Positions 1 to 8,699 of a stretch of DNA of 64,000 bases are shown here, piece by piece. Below the pieces are notes generated by a model that worked only from the letters and a program-made list of their open reading frames with translations, was not told the origin of the DNA and did no database searches. The first letter of the stretch is position 1. Each line of letters begins with the position of its first letter. Made by a program: the position numbers and the translations under genes. Source of the DNA: Rhizobium oryzicola (GTDB lineage: Bacteria > Pseudomonadota > Alphaproteobacteria > Rhizobiales > Rhizobiaceae); assembly GCF_030504645.1 (NCBI RefSeq), contig NZ_JAUKWQ010000005.1, positions 186,001 to 250,000 on the forward strand. The letters are read 5' to 3'.

Positions 1-40
1 GTCTCCCTTGCCAACTGATAGAGACACCGGAGTCTTCCCG

Positions 41-874
41 ATGAAAGTCCTTTCCCAGAACACCGCTTTCGGTGGCATGCAGGGCGTTTTCCAGCATGAG
101 TCGGACGCCTGCAAGTGCGAGATGACATTTGCCGTTTTCGTGCCGCCACAGGCAATCCACGAAAAGCGCCCCGTTCTCTGGTACCTTTCAGGTCTCACCT
201 GCACTCATGCGAATGTGATGGAAAAGGGCGAATACAGACGCATGGCGGCCGAACTCGGCCTCATCATCGTCTGCCCAGATACCAGCCCGCGCGGCAATGA
301 CGTGGCGGACGAGCTGACAAATTGGCAGATGGGCAAGGGCGCGGGCTTCTATCTGGATGCCACAGAGAAGCCCTGGGCGGACCACTACCGGATGTACACC
401 TACATCACTGAGGAACTCCCGGCGCTCGTCAGCCAGCAATTCCGCGTGGATATGGACCGACAGGGTATTTTCGGCCATTCCATGGGCGGCCATGGCGCCA
501 TGACCATCGCGCTCAAAAACCCAGATCGTTTCAAAAGCTGCTCCGCCTTCGCCCCCATCGTGCAACCTTCGACGGCAGATTGGTCTGCTCCGGCATTGGA
601 GAAATATCTTGGCGCTGATCGTGCCGCATGGCGGCAATACGATGCCTGTGCACTGGTGGAGGACGGTGCGCGCTTCCCGGAATTCCTGATCGACCAGGGT
701 ACGGCCGACAGCTTCCTCGAAAGCGGTCTGCGTCCCTGGCTGTTCGAAGAGGCGATCACGGAGACGGACATTAAACTGACGCTGCGCATGCAAGAGCGCT
801 ACGACCACTCCTACTATTTTATCTCCACCTTCATGGATGATCACCTGCGCTGGCACGCAGAGCGCCTCGGCTGA
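41..874 (+). CDS. fghA: S-formylglutathione hydrolase
   Basis: Hydrolyses S-formylglutathione to formate and glutathione, the second step of cytosolic glutathione-dependent formaldehyde detoxification. The 277-residue product has the normal length of the esterase D/FghA family. The sequence shows SGLTC at residues 50-54, the nucleophile elbow GHSMGG at 145-150 with Ser147, and a late His in YDHSYY that should complete the Ser-Asp-His triad. I chose the ATG at 41, which follows GGAG at 29-32; an upstream in-frame start at 8 would add eleven residues that do not resemble the family. The usual partner, a class III alcohol dehydrogenase, is probably just left of the window. Confidence 0.93.
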   Translation: MKVLSQNTAFGGMQGVFQHESDACKCEMTFAVFVPPQAIHEKRPVLWYLSGLTCTHANVMEKGEYRRMAAELGLIIVCPDTSPRGNDVADELTNWQMGKGAGFYLDATEKPWADHYRMYTYITEELPALVSQQFRVDMDRQGIFGHSMGGHGAMTIALKNPDRFKSCSAFAPIVQPSTADWSAPALEKYLGADRAAWRQYDACALVEDGARFPEFLIDQGTADSFLESGLRPWLFEEAITETDIKLTLRMQERYDHSYYFISTFMDDHLRWHAERLG

Positions 875-910
875 AGCGGCTGAAGGAGAAACTGACGCGC
901 CCATATAATG

Positions 911-968
911 CGTAGGCGGACGACCGCCTGCGCAGAATCAGCGCGCTAATCCGCGGGGACGGCCTCGC
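911..968 (+). promoter_or_regulatory. Guanidine-II (mini-ykkC) riboswitch
   Basis: Two hairpins carry the diagnostic ACGR tetraloops. The first has a 6-bp stem 914-919/924-929 around loop ACGA (920-923), extendable to 911-932. The second has stem 953-958/963-968 with one G-U pair around loop ACGG (959-962). The second hairpin ends 9 bases before the AGGAG ribosome binding site of the downstream SMR exporter. This is the known mini-ykkC architecture, in which guanidine promotes loop-loop pairing and frees the ribosome binding site. A perfect TATAAT lies at 904-909 but would start transcription inside the first stem, so the true promoter may be further upstream. Confidence 0.88.
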
Positions 969-988
969 TCTTTGAAAAGGAGCGATCA

Positions 989-1303
989 ATGCCCTGGATC
1001 TATCTTCTGCTTGCTGGAATTCTTGAAACCGGCTGGGCAATCGGATTGAAATATACCGAAGGCTTTACAAAGCTCACGCCGAGCCTTTTGACGGTGATGT
1101 GCATAATTGCCAGCATTGGCCTGTTGGGGCTTGCGCTTCGTGATCTGCCGGTCGGCACAGCCTATGCAGTGTGGACGGGCTTGGGAACCGCAGGGGCCGT
1201 CATTCTGGGGATGGTGCTTTTCGCCGAACCACCGACAATCACCCGTCTGGCATCCATCGGCCTCATTCTGGCCGGGGTGGCGGGACTGAAAATGTCCAGC
1301 TGA
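989..1303 (+). CDS. gdx: SMR-family guanidinium exporter (Gdx/SugE type)
   Basis: Small multidrug resistance protein of 104 residues with four predicted transmembrane helices. The conserved membrane Glu lies in the first helix (ILETGWAIGLKY), and this motif distinguishes SugE/Gdx guanidinium exporters from EmrE-type polyspecific pumps. Gdx proteins work as dual-topology homodimers exchanging guanidinium for protons. The guanidine-II riboswitch directly upstream supports this assignment independently. AGGAG at 978-982 decides the start. The gene is monocistronic and faces the convergent doxX-like gene. Confidence 0.92.
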   Translation: MPWIYLLLAGILETGWAIGLKYTEGFTKLTPSLLTVMCIIASIGLLGLALRDLPVGTAYAVWTGLGTAGAVILGMVLFAEPPTITRLASIGLILAGVAGLKMSS

Positions 1304-1354
1304 TCGCAAAATGCGAGCCCCGTTCCATTGAGGTAACGGGGCACGCGCAACAGG

Positions 1355-1741
1355 TTACTTCTTCTTGTCGACAGCCCAGGCGCCAGCGCCGGAGAAGATG
1401 AAGAACAGGAAGATGAAGCAGTAGAGGACGGCCGCGTCGCCGCCGTTCATTGCGGGGAAGAACGCCTTCGGGAAATGTGCCATGAAATAGGCAACGGCCA
1501 TCTGGCCGCAGAGGATGAAGGCGACAGGGCGTGTCAGGAAGCCGATGGCAAATAGTGCACCACCCACAAGTTCCAGGATACCGGCCACAAGAAGGAGCGG
1601 CGGAAGCGGACCCGGCATCTGTGCGGCAGGGAATGCAAGAAGCTTCATGGTGCCGTGCTCAAGATACAGCAGGCCCGTCATGATGCGCAGAACCGCCAAA
1701 GCCTGGGGCTGCAAGGAATTGAGACGTTCAGAAATAGACAT
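1355..1741 (-). CDS. DoxX family membrane protein
   Basis: 128-residue protein with four hydrophobic segments. The family pattern is seen in RIMTGLLYLEHG near residue 18, GGALFAIGFLTRP near 60 and a C-terminal SGAGAWAVDK. DoxX/DUF417-like proteins are small integral membrane proteins; some are linked to redox balance with thiol-stress proteins, but the role of this member is unknown. It ends convergently with the guanidinium exporter. GAGAGG lies four bases ahead of the ATG. It sits alone, with about 500 non-coding bases upstream. Confidence 0.85.
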   Translation of the reverse strand: MSISERLNSLQPQALAVLRIMTGLLYLEHGTMKLLAFPAAQMPGPLPPLLLVAGILELVGGALFAIGFLTRPVAFILCGQMAVAYFMAHFPKAFFPAMNGGDAAVLYCFIFLFFIFSGAGAWAVDKKK

Positions 1742-2237
1742 TACCCTCTCCGTGGTACGAATTGCGGGCTGAGGGTTAGCCGGAACCTTAAAAAAATTTA
1801 AATCAACTAAAGTGGAATTTGGATCACAACCTATTGATCCCGCTGTGCAGTTTCTCGGCTTGTCTTGGCTGCCTCACCAGGAATTTCAGATAATTTAAAT
1901 AAAGACGTAAAGATTTGAGCTGGAGCCTATCAGGGTTAAATGGAAACAGTTCAGTTGGCTCAGGCGGGAACAGATGCAAGGAGAGCGGCGCGCGCCGTAG
2001 CCGAAGCATACGGCCAAGCCGCTCGACAAAGCAGATGACCCCGCCTCAGCCAACCCGAAGGGCCGGATCATTTTCCGCCATTATCTTCGGCTTTCGTCTC
2101 GACCGTACCAGGAGGTATGCCCTTCGCCGAAAGCCTTGATCCTGACAAAAAATGCTTCCGGCAGAACGATTCCATTTAGCCCTGATAGGCTCTCGGCTCC
2201 GGAGTAGTATCTGCCCCGGAGCACCGAGATAAGCGCG
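1742..2237. other. Intergenic region with a possible structured RNA or remnant
   Basis: No convincing gene is visible in these 496 bases; short open frames on both strands lack ribosome binding sites. The left part (1790-1915) is AT-rich and probably carries the doxX-like promoter. At 2065-2143 a nested structure is visible: an outer stem GGATCA/TGATCC (2065-2070 with 2138-2143) encloses an 8-bp stem GGCTTTCG/CGAAAGCC (2089-2096 with 2128-2135). The right end holds the hairpin listed separately at 2190-2229. Confidence 0.4.
2190..2229 (-). terminator. Hairpin after the secreted hydrolase gene
   Basis: A 7-bp inverted repeat GCTCCGG/CCGGAGC (2196-2202 with 2216-2222) is flanked by an outer CTCGG/CCGAG pair. 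It lies 9 bases downstream of the leftward hydrolase stop codon. There is no clear U-tract, so termination is inferred only from position. Confidence 0.35.
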
Positions 2238-3557
2238 TTAGTCAGCAGCGCGGTGTTCCAGCTTCAATGCCTTCGCTGTACGGTTACGGAAGCCCTTCCA
2301 GTAGTTATGCTCCGGCTTCGGCGTACCGTCCGGGTTCGTCGCCCAAACACCCTTTTCCGAATCTTCGACCAACTGAAGATAAGCGGCCCTGGACTGATCG
2401 CCCTTGACCTTGAGATCGAACCAGACGGTGGCGAAATGCTGGGCGATGTTGTTCATTCTGACTGTATCCCATACTGCATCGCCATAATGATCGAAGGGCG
2501 AGAAACCGAGATCCGCGTTGACGGGCCAGCTTTCCGCAGGCGCCGGCATGGGAGCCGCAGCATTGTGGTTGGCATGCTCGAAGGTCAACAGGTAGCGATC
2601 AACCTTCTTGACGCCCTCAAAGAAAACCCTGATGTCCTTGTTGTAATCAGCGACATCATCGGCGCTGCCACCCATGAAGAAAATCGGCACCTTGGCTTCC
2701 ATCAGTCCCTCGGCATCGAACAACCCCTTCTGGTAGCCCCAGGGAGCAATGGCAATGATCGCCTTGAAACGCGGATCGAAGAGCTTGGCATGGCTCTCGC
2801 TGCGCGCTTGATGAATTGCCAGCGTCCTCGCTGGGGCATTATCGGCAACGCCGACAGATTTTAACGCCACGCCAGATGGTGATATGCCGGCACCCGCGGT
2901 AATCATGGAACCATAAGCGCCCATCGAATAACCGATCAGTCCGGTTTGCGACGGATCCACAAGGCCCGAGAGGAAGTTTCCTGGCTGTTCACTCAGGCGC
3001 GTTATCTCATCAAGCACGAATTTCTGGTCTAGCGGACGATTGACAAGCGTACTGCCGAAGGCGGCGCGATCGTTATAGGTGCTATCCGTATGATCGATGG
3101 ATGCGACCACATAGCCTTTGCTGGCAAGGTTTTCTCCCAGATGCGCGAGCAAGTAGCGGTTCCCAGGAAAACCGTGCGAGAGGATAATCAACGGAAACTT
3201 TGTCATCACCGTCTCGGGCGTCGCGTCGCGCACAGCGCGACCGGAAATGGTCACTTCGGTCTTTCCATCGCGCATGAAGACGCGATAGTCGCCACCAGGT
3301 GTTTCGACCTTGGCCGGATACCAGACTTCAAGGGTCAGCGGCCGGTCATACGTCGGCAAGTCCTCACCCGCCTGTGCCTTCAACACATTCACCTGTTTTG
3401 CATTGACCACCTTGATCGTTCTGACACCGATGGTGTGGGAGCCATAAGAGGCCAACTCGGGCGCATCCGGGCGTATGCGATCGAATCGATTTTCCGAGGA
3501 AGCACTGATAGGCATCAATGTAGTCGCAACCGCTAAAACCATACCTTTTGGTAGCAT
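2238..3557 (-). CDS. Secreted alpha/beta hydrolase (PAF-acetylhydrolase/chlorophyllase-like)
   Basis: 439-residue predicted esterase of the alpha/beta hydrolase fold. A signal peptide (MLPKGMVLAVATTLMPISA) suggests export. The core shows an oxyanion region SHGFPGNRY, the nucleophile elbow GYSMGAYGS, a GGSADDV acid strand and a late His in EHANHN, in the order expected for the platelet-activating-factor acetylhydrolase/dienelactone hydrolase group. I chose the start at 3557 because GGGAGG is well spaced before it and because translation from there exposes the signal peptide; the longer frame to 3656 has no such site. The substrate cannot be inferred and no operon partner is evident. Confidence 0.75.
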   Translation of the reverse strand: MLPKGMVLAVATTLMPISASSENRFDRIRPDAPELASYGSHTIGVRTIKVVNAKQVNVLKAQAGEDLPTYDRPLTLEVWYPAKVETPGGDYRVFMRDGKTEVTISGRAVRDATPETVMTKFPLIILSHGFPGNRYLLAHLGENLASKGYVVASIDHTDSTYNDRAAFGSTLVNRPLDQKFVLDEITRLSEQPGNFLSGLVDPSQTGLIGYSMGAYGSMITAGAGISPSGVALKSVGVADNAPARTLAIHQARSESHAKLFDPRFKAIIAIAPWGYQKGLFDAEGLMEAKVPIFFMGGSADDVADYNKDIRVFFEGVKKVDRYLLTFEHANHNAAAPMPAPAESWPVNADLGFSPFDHYGDAVWDTVRMNNIAQHFATVWFDLKVKGDQSRAAYLQLVEDSEKGVWATNPDGTPKPEHNYWKGFRNRTAKALKLEHRAAD

Positions 3558-3667
3558 TTGAATATATCCTCCCAGATATGCTGCAATGTAATCCGTTCCT
3601 GGCCTCACAGCAGAAACGGGCGAGTGCAACCTGAGGAATAGGATCGACTTCGTCAACCCTTCGGTAT

Positions 3668-4159
3668 CTAGGGGAAAAGCGCCGTCGCCAGGGATGATGG
3701 GCCGCTATCCTGCAGGCGAAACTCCGAGACGATGCGGTCACAGATTCGGTCCGCAAGAACATGATCGGCGTGCTCGTGGTTCAGAGCGAATGTCGAAACC
3801 GAGAACGTTCCGGCTGCGATCTTCTCGCCATTGCCGACTGCCGTAGCATCCACGGATATATCGGCCGAATAGCGGGCGCCGACCAGAAGCGGGAATTTCG
3901 TCGCTCTTGAAATGCGGATGGTCAAAACCGTCCGCGGCAAGGAAACCTGTCGGAAGGTCGCACGAATGGCCTGCTCCACCAGACGATTGGTTTCCGAGAC
4001 GAGATCCTTCGATACGTCCGGTTTCGCAGTCACGAAGGCCGCGCGAACATCGTAAAGAAGATGGGTTTCAGGCGCACGTTTCTGCTCTGCCATGCGGAAG
4101 CTACTAAGAGCAACGATGGCCAGAAGGGACACAAAGATGCGAAAGAGAAGCGCTCGCAT
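3668..4159 (-). CDS. Hypothetical exported protein
   Basis: 163-residue protein not recognised as a member of a named family. The N-terminus (FRIFVSLLAIVALSSF) is a convincing signal peptide or membrane anchor, after which the chain is soluble with mixed alpha/beta character. No cysteines or metal motifs stand out. Transcription runs leftward, 60 bases after the ATP12 gene ends, so it may be co-transcribed with it. The ribosome binding site is weak, leaving the start uncertain. Confidence 0.6.
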   Translation of the reverse strand: MRALLFRIFVSLLAIVALSSFRMAEQKRAPETHLLYDVRAAFVTAKPDVSKDLVSETNRLVEQAIRATFRQVSLPRTVLTIRISRATKFPLLVGARYSADISVDATAVGNGEKIAAGTFSVSTFALNHEHADHVLADRICDRIVSEFRLQDSGPSSLATALFP

Positions 4160-4219
4160 GGATCACCGGAAACATTTCCCCGATCATCCACAAACACGGT
4201 TAGAATTCCGTTAAGTCGC

Positions 4220-4999
4220 TCACCGCAGCGACCGAAATACTGCCACCGCCGCGCGCAATTCCTGTTCGCGTTTCGACCGCCGAAGCTCTGCTTCCGCGTC
4301 GACACCCCAATGCTCGTTCGTCCAGTCTTCATCCAGATGCGCAAGTGCCCAGGCCTCATCGGCGCTGATCTGCCCTTCCGCGAATGCGAGCGCCAGAAGC
4401 GCCGAGCCGGTCAGTGTCGTGACGGTATGAAGTGCCGCCAGATCCAGGGCATTGTCATATTTGCGAAGCGCGGCAGACAGGGCGGAAATCGTCTCGCGCG
4501 GCTGCTCCTGCGGCATGATGCCTTCGATCAGGATGAAGCGCGCGCCGAGGCTGGACGCCGCCCAATCGAGGATTGGGTCCCACTGCTCCCTCTGCCGCAG
4601 AACTAGGTTTTCGGGACCATCGGCGCGGTAGCACAGCATGTCGCTGGTGGAAAAGCGCAGGATATCCTCAAAGACAGCCTGCGTGTCCTGCGCGATACCA
4701 TCGATCGCGGTATTCACCAGGCGGGTGATCGGCATGGTACCGGGATCGATCACCTCGCCCTGCATTGCCCACTCATCGCGAACCAGTTCCGCAAGTGCTG
4801 CCGTCGGAAGCAGCAGAAGGTTCTTGGCCGGCGTGCGGACAGGCTTGCCGTCCAGATGGATGGCGTGCCCTTCCTCCACGGCAGCGACGGCTGCCTCGGT
4901 GTAAAAGCGCTTTGGCAGAGGCTTGTGCATCTGGATCTGCGCACGGCGCGTCGGATCTGGATGGCTCAGGCCCTCGGGCAGGTCGAAAAGATCACTCAT
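4220..4999 (-). CDS. ATP12 family F1-ATPase assembly chaperone
   Basis: 259-residue homologue of mitochondrial Atp12, which binds the F1 alpha subunit and prevents its aggregation during ATP synthase assembly. It is typical of alphaproteobacteria. The motif KRFYTEAAVA near residue 30, the HLDGKPVRTPAKN segment near 50 and the WDPILDW segment in the middle are characteristic, as is the acidic C-terminal EAWALAHLDEDWTNEHWG. It lies directly downstream of the HAD phosphatase and rluC-like genes on the same strand with short gaps, an arrangement common in rhizobia. Confidence 0.88.
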   Translation of the reverse strand: MSDLFDLPEGLSHPDPTRRAQIQMHKPLPKRFYTEAAVAAVEEGHAIHLDGKPVRTPAKNLLLLPTAALAELVRDEWAMQGEVIDPGTMPITRLVNTAIDGIAQDTQAVFEDILRFSTSDMLCYRADGPENLVLRQREQWDPILDWAASSLGARFILIEGIMPQEQPRETISALSAALRKYDNALDLAALHTVTTLTGSALLALAFAEGQISADEAWALAHLDEDWTNEHWGVDAEAELRRSKREQELRAAVAVFRSLR

Positions 5000-5015
5000 G
5001 GTCGCGTAATAGTCC

Positions 5016-5678
5016 TCACCCGATATGGCTCAAAAGCTCGCGGGGATGGTTGACGATGACATCAGCGCCGGCCGCCTTGAGTTCGGCAATCGAGGCATAG
5101 CCCCAGGCAACGCCGATGGCTGTCGCGCCTGCCGCCTTTGCCATTTGCATATCGTAAATCGCATCGCCGATGACAAGGGTGTCTTCCGGACGCATGCCGG
5201 TTTCATCGCAACATTCGCTGACCATGGCCGGATGCGGCTTCGAGGGGCAATCATCCGCCGTACGACTGACGATAAACCACTTGCGGAAGTCGTGGGTGTC
5301 CAGCACCGAATTCAGTCCGCGGCGCGACTTGCCGGTGACAGCGCCCAACAGCAGGTCTTCGCGCGGGCCAATCGTATCGATCACCTCGCGAATGCCTTCG
5401 AACAACGGCTCCCTGTAATCCAGATCGGCACGAACAGTGGCAAACAGAGACTTGTAATAGGCCATCATCTCGACGGCCTCGTCATCCGCATGCGGCTTGC
5501 CCTGCATGCTAGCGATCGCGATATCCAGCGTCAGGCCGATGATCGACTTTGTCGCCTCGACGGTCGGCTCAGGCTTGCCGAACTGGGCAAAGGTGCGGCG
5601 CATCGTTTCGTGGATGAGGGCTGCGCTATCGACCAGCGTGCCGTCGCAATCGAACAGGACCAGCTTCATATTATTCAT
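5016..5678 (-). CDS. HAD-superfamily phosphatase (Gph-like)
   Basis: 220-residue haloacid dehalogenase hydrolase. Motif I is FDCDGTLVDS at residues 9-18, with Asp10 as nucleophile and Asp12 as acid/base. Motif II lies in AVTGKSRRGL, and the motif III/IV region is GDAIYDMQMAKAAG. The helical cap after motif I fits phosphoglycolate-phosphatase-like enzymes, but the substrate is not defined by sequence. The start codon overlaps the end of the rluC-like gene by eight bases, implying translational coupling; an internal ATG at 5669 is also possible. Confidence 0.85.
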   Translation of the reverse strand: MNNMKLVLFDCDGTLVDSAALIHETMRRTFAQFGKPEPTVEATKSIIGLTLDIAIASMQGKPHADDEAVEMMAYYKSLFATVRADLDYREPLFEGIREVIDTIGPREDLLLGAVTGKSRRGLNSVLDTHDFRKWFIVSRTADDCPSKPHPAMVSECCDETGMRPEDTLVIGDAIYDMQMAKAAGATAIGVAWGYASIAELKAAGADVIVNHPRELLSHIG

Positions 5679-6666
5679 CGTCCTTTACGCCATCCGCCTG
5701 GTCGAAGCCGAGCAAGTTCCAGCTCTGCACCATATGCGGGGGCAGTGGTGCGGTGACCTTCAACCGGCCGCCGGACGGATGCGGGATATCGATGTGACGG
5801 GCATGCAGATGCAGGCGCTTCTGGACGCCGCCCGGGAAATCCCAGTTCGGATCCTCGTCGAAATATTTGGGATCGCCGATAATAGGGTGACCGATATGCA
5901 GGGCGTGAACACGAAGCTGGTGCGTTCGCCCCGTATAGGGCTCCATCTCCAGCCAGGAGAGACGCTGTGCGGCCGTGTCGATGACGCGGTAGAAGGAGAC
6001 GGCGTGATCCGCCCCCTCCTCGCCATGCTTGGCAATGCGCATGCGGTCGCCATCCGGCGTCTGCTCCTTCACCAGCCAGGTGGAGATCTTGTCTTCACGC
6101 TTTCTCGGCAGGCCTTTCACCAGCGACCAATAGGTCTTCTTGGTATCGCGCTCACGAAAGGCTGCAGTCAGCTTCTGGGCCGCGCCGCGCGTGCGGGCAA
6201 TAACCAGAACGCCTGAGGTGTCACGGTCGAGACGATGCACCAGACGCGGCTTCTCGCCCTTCTGGTTCACCCAGGCATCCAGCATCTTGTCGATATGGCG
6301 CGTAACGCCCGAACCGCCCTGGACGGCAAGACCCGCTGGCTTGTTCAGCACGAAGACCTTGTCATCCTCATGCAGAAGCATGCGCGCCAGAAGCTCGGCA
6401 TCGCCGCTGTGCTTCAAATCCTTGCCGGCGATCGGCCCGGCCTTCGGTCCCTTTGGATCGACATCCATGGGGGGCACGCGCACCATTTGTCCCGGCTGCA
6501 CGCGGGTATCGGATTTGACGCGTCCGCCATCGACGCGGATCTGGCCTGAGCGCAACAACTTTTGCAGCGCGCCGAAGCCGAGGCCCGGATAATGGATCTT
6601 GAACCAGCGATCGAGGCGCATGCCCGCCTCGTCCGCGTCCACACGGATATGCTCGATGCCAGCCAT
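5671..6666 (-). CDS. rluC: RluC/RluD-family 23S rRNA pseudouridine synthase
   Basis: 331-residue RNA pseudouridine synthase. An N-terminal S4 RNA-binding domain (residues about 10-70, MRLDRWFK and LRSGQIRVDG) precedes the catalytic domain with the family motif HRLDRDTSGVL, whose second Asp is the nucleophile. LNKPAGLAVQGG and TGRTHQLRVH are further signatures. The most likely targets are uridines of 23S rRNA as in RluC; the exact sites cannot be read from the sequence. I chose the ATG at 6666 rather than 6699 because the upstream eleven residues are unlike the family. Confidence 0.88.
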   Translation of the reverse strand: MAGIEHIRVDADEAGMRLDRWFKIHYPGLGFGALQKLLRSGQIRVDGGRVKSDTRVQPGQMVRVPPMDVDPKGPKAGPIAGKDLKHSGDAELLARMLLHEDDKVFVLNKPAGLAVQGGSGVTRHIDKMLDAWVNQKGEKPRLVHRLDRDTSGVLVIARTRGAAQKLTAAFRERDTKKTYWSLVKGLPRKREDKISTWLVKEQTPDGDRMRIAKHGEEGADHAVSFYRVIDTAAQRLSWLEMEPYTGRTHQLRVHALHIGHPIIGDPKYFDEDPNWDFPGGVQKRLHLHARHIDIPHPSGGRLKVTAPLPPHMVQSWNLLGFDQADGVKDDE

Positions 6667-6768
6667 CAAAGCTCTTTCATGACTAAAGGATGGGGCCAAC
6701 GCCCGCCATTACTCAGCCTTTAGATGATTTCGCCTCTCAAGGGAAAGCGCAAATATGCGGATGTCACG

Positions 6769-7146
6769 TCAAAGCACCGCGCGGCCAAGAGCAAGACCGC
6801 CGAACGTGGCTGCCAGCGAAACGACGAGGCTGACCACGACGTAGGAAACCGCAGCAGCACTCGCACCTCGCTCCATCAGCGCCACCGTATCGAGCGAGAA
6901 GGACGAGAAGGTGGTGTAGCCGCCAAGAAAACCTGTGACGATGAGAAGCCGCATTTCCATGGAAGCATTGAGCCGCCGCGCCACGAGTTCTGTGAGGAAG
7001 CCGATGGCAAAGGAGCCCAGCACATTCACCGTCAACGTGCCCCAGGGGAACATGGGTCCATAGAGACGGGTCATGAACACACCCGTCAGATAACGGCACA
7101 CAGAGCCCACCGCGCCACCGAAGGCAACAAGCAAAACGTTCAACAT
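6769..7146 (-). CDS. crcB: Fluoride ion channel CrcB
   Basis: 125-residue four-helix membrane protein of the Fluc/CrcB family, which exports fluoride passively as a dual-topology dimer. Family signatures are GGAVGSVCRY near the N-terminus, FPWGTLTVNVLGSF around residue 40, and GFLGGYTTFSSFSLD near 75 that lines the pore. The start at 7146 gives the usual length; the longer frame to 7224 adds a non-family extension. I looked for a fluoride riboswitch upstream and did not find one. Confidence 0.92.
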   Translation of the reverse strand: MLNVLLVAFGGAVGSVCRYLTGVFMTRLYGPMFPWGTLTVNVLGSFAIGFLTELVARRLNASMEMRLLIVTGFLGGYTTFSSFSLDTVALMERGASAAAVSYVVVSLVVSLAATFGGLALGRAVL

Positions 7147-7382
7147 ATTGAACCCACGCGCAAAAATCGGGAACTTTGCTAAAATTCGAATGGGCAACTT
7201 AAAGACCGGCGAAGAAAAGGTCACGCATAATTTCTAGCGCGAGGGCTGAAGTCATATTTTTGAAAAGCCATCCTGATGCATGAAGCATCACTGCACGGCT
7301 GTCGCCTCGCATCCCGTCGGATTGCCTCACGCCATTTCAACAAGTTGCGTCCCTCGCCTCAACAAGGGAGATTGTATGTGTC

Positions 7383-7649
7383 ATGACACAGGTCATAACC
7401 GTATCGGCCACGACAGCTGGCTATGCCATGGATGCCATGCGGCCGGCCCGGCGCGTGAGCACTGCCGACCATGTGCGTGACACCCGCGTCGAAGCCGAGA
7501 AAAACGAGCGTCGCACCCATGGCGAGGCAACCGATGACATCCAGGGGCTATTGCCTCCGGTTCCGCTTGCCTTGGATCTCAACACGAACCATCAGCAGCA
7601 GTATCCAGTGAACCGGGATGAAGTGGAGGACGCCTACAAGGAGATATAG
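7383..7649 (+). CDS. Hypothetical small soluble protein
   Basis: 88-residue open frame rich in charged residues in its second half (HVRDTRVEAEKNERRTHGE, ending DEVEDAYKEI), with no signal peptide or membrane segment. I do not recognise the family. An AAGGGAG at 7364-7370 lies 12 bases before this ATG; it is better spaced for an ATG at 7376 in a different frame that encodes only 34 residues. The gene is therefore tentative. It runs convergently into the YcnI-PCuAC gene. A TGATGC/GCATCA inverted repeat at 7274-7290 lies upstream. Confidence 0.4.
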   Translation: MTQVITVSATTAGYAMDAMRPARRVSTADHVRDTRVEAEKNERRTHGEATDDIQGLLPPVPLALDLNTNHQQQYPVNRDEVEDAYKEI

Positions 7650-7666
7650 GCGTCCTGCTGCTCGCA

Positions 7667-8611
7667 TCAGTGATGATCGTGCTCACCGCCCGGCGCGGCA
7701 GAGGTTACGGGCAGAGTGATCTCGACTTTACCCGCCTTCTCGAAGGTCAACATGACGGGCACCTTGCCGCCCTCCTTGAAGGGCTCCTTCACTTTCTGGA
7801 ACATCATATGGTAGCCGCCAGGCTTCAATTCGGTGGTCTTGCCAGCAGGCAGAACGATTCCGCCCTCAAGCCTGCGCATCTTCATCACATCATTGACCAT
7901 GGCCATTTCGTGCAACTCCACCTCACTCGCCGCTGGCGAGGAGGCAGCAACCAGTTTGTCATCGCCTGAACCGGCATTTTCGATGGTGACATAACCGCCA
8001 CCGACCGGCTGACCTGGCAGCATGGCTTTGACGAAGCCGCCGGTGAGCTTGAGCGCCCCCACGGAGGCAGGCGTCATGGCCTGTGCCTGCTTGTCACCGG
8101 CGGTGATCTTGACCGTGGGCGCCGGACTCTTCAGCGAATGGGCATCCACACCCGGAGCGGCAATCTGTGTCCACTCCGCCTTGTCAGTCCCGCAGATCTG
8201 GATGATCGGGAAGGCGACGACCGCACCTTCAGCCAAGCCGTCAAATTTTCCCTGGATGACGAACGTGTCATAGAAGTCGTCGGAAAGGTTGCCGTTCTTC
8301 CAGCGGATCTCAGTCGCTCCAGATGTCACCGGCTTGCCATGGTCGCTGCTCGGTTTGGCATAGGTCCCCTTGATGACCTCAAGCTCCCACCCGGCCTTGG
8401 GCTGCGGCTTGGCACCATAAAATCCTTCAGGCAGCTTCACTTGCAGTTCCGTTGTGGCCTTCCCATCGCAACCATGCGGCACCTGCAATTGCAGCACTAC
8501 AGTGGCGCCGGGCTTTGCAGTCGCGCTCACGAAGGTCACATGCGCACTGGCCTGCCCCGCAAGGACCAGTGACGCGATGGCCGATGCGGCCAGATAGATC
8601 GAGTTCTTCAT
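7667..8611 (-). CDS. YcnI (DUF1775)-PCuAC copper protein fusion
   Basis: 314-residue periplasmic protein. A signal peptide ending QASA (residues 1-23) is followed by a mature N-terminal His (HVTF), the copper-brace residue of YcnI/DUF1775 proteins, with that domain to about residue 165. A PCuAC (DUF461) copper chaperone domain follows at about 185-300, with the methionine/histidine site spread over ELHEMAMVNDVMKM and GYHMMF. The tail is His-rich (GEHDHH). PCuAC proteins carry Cu(I) to the CuA or CuB site of cytochrome oxidase. Fusion of the two domains is known in alphaproteobacteria. The DUF2946-like gene upstream on the same strand supports a copper-handling unit. Confidence 0.88.
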   Translation of the reverse strand: MKNSIYLAASAIASLVLAGQASAHVTFVSATAKPGATVVLQLQVPHGCDGKATTELQVKLPEGFYGAKPQPKAGWELEVIKGTYAKPSSDHGKPVTSGATEIRWKNGNLSDDFYDTFVIQGKFDGLAEGAVVAFPIIQICGTDKAEWTQIAAPGVDAHSLKSPAPTVKITAGDKQAQAMTPASVGALKLTGGFVKAMLPGQPVGGGYVTIENAGSGDDKLVAASSPAASEVELHEMAMVNDVMKMRRLEGGIVLPAGKTTELKPGGYHMMFQKVKEPFKEGGKVPVMLTFEKAGKVEITLPVTSAAPGGEHDHH

Positions 8612-8699
8612 TATTCATCCCCTGATGACGAGCCCTGCCGGGTCTGCGCCATGTTTGCCGCGCATGCGGCATTGAGCCTGTTGTTCCCAAAAAACAGTT

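Noticed and set aside
7147..7300. Fluoride riboswitch before crcB
   Set aside because: The expected conserved pseudoknot sequences are not present in the upstream bases on the crcB strand.
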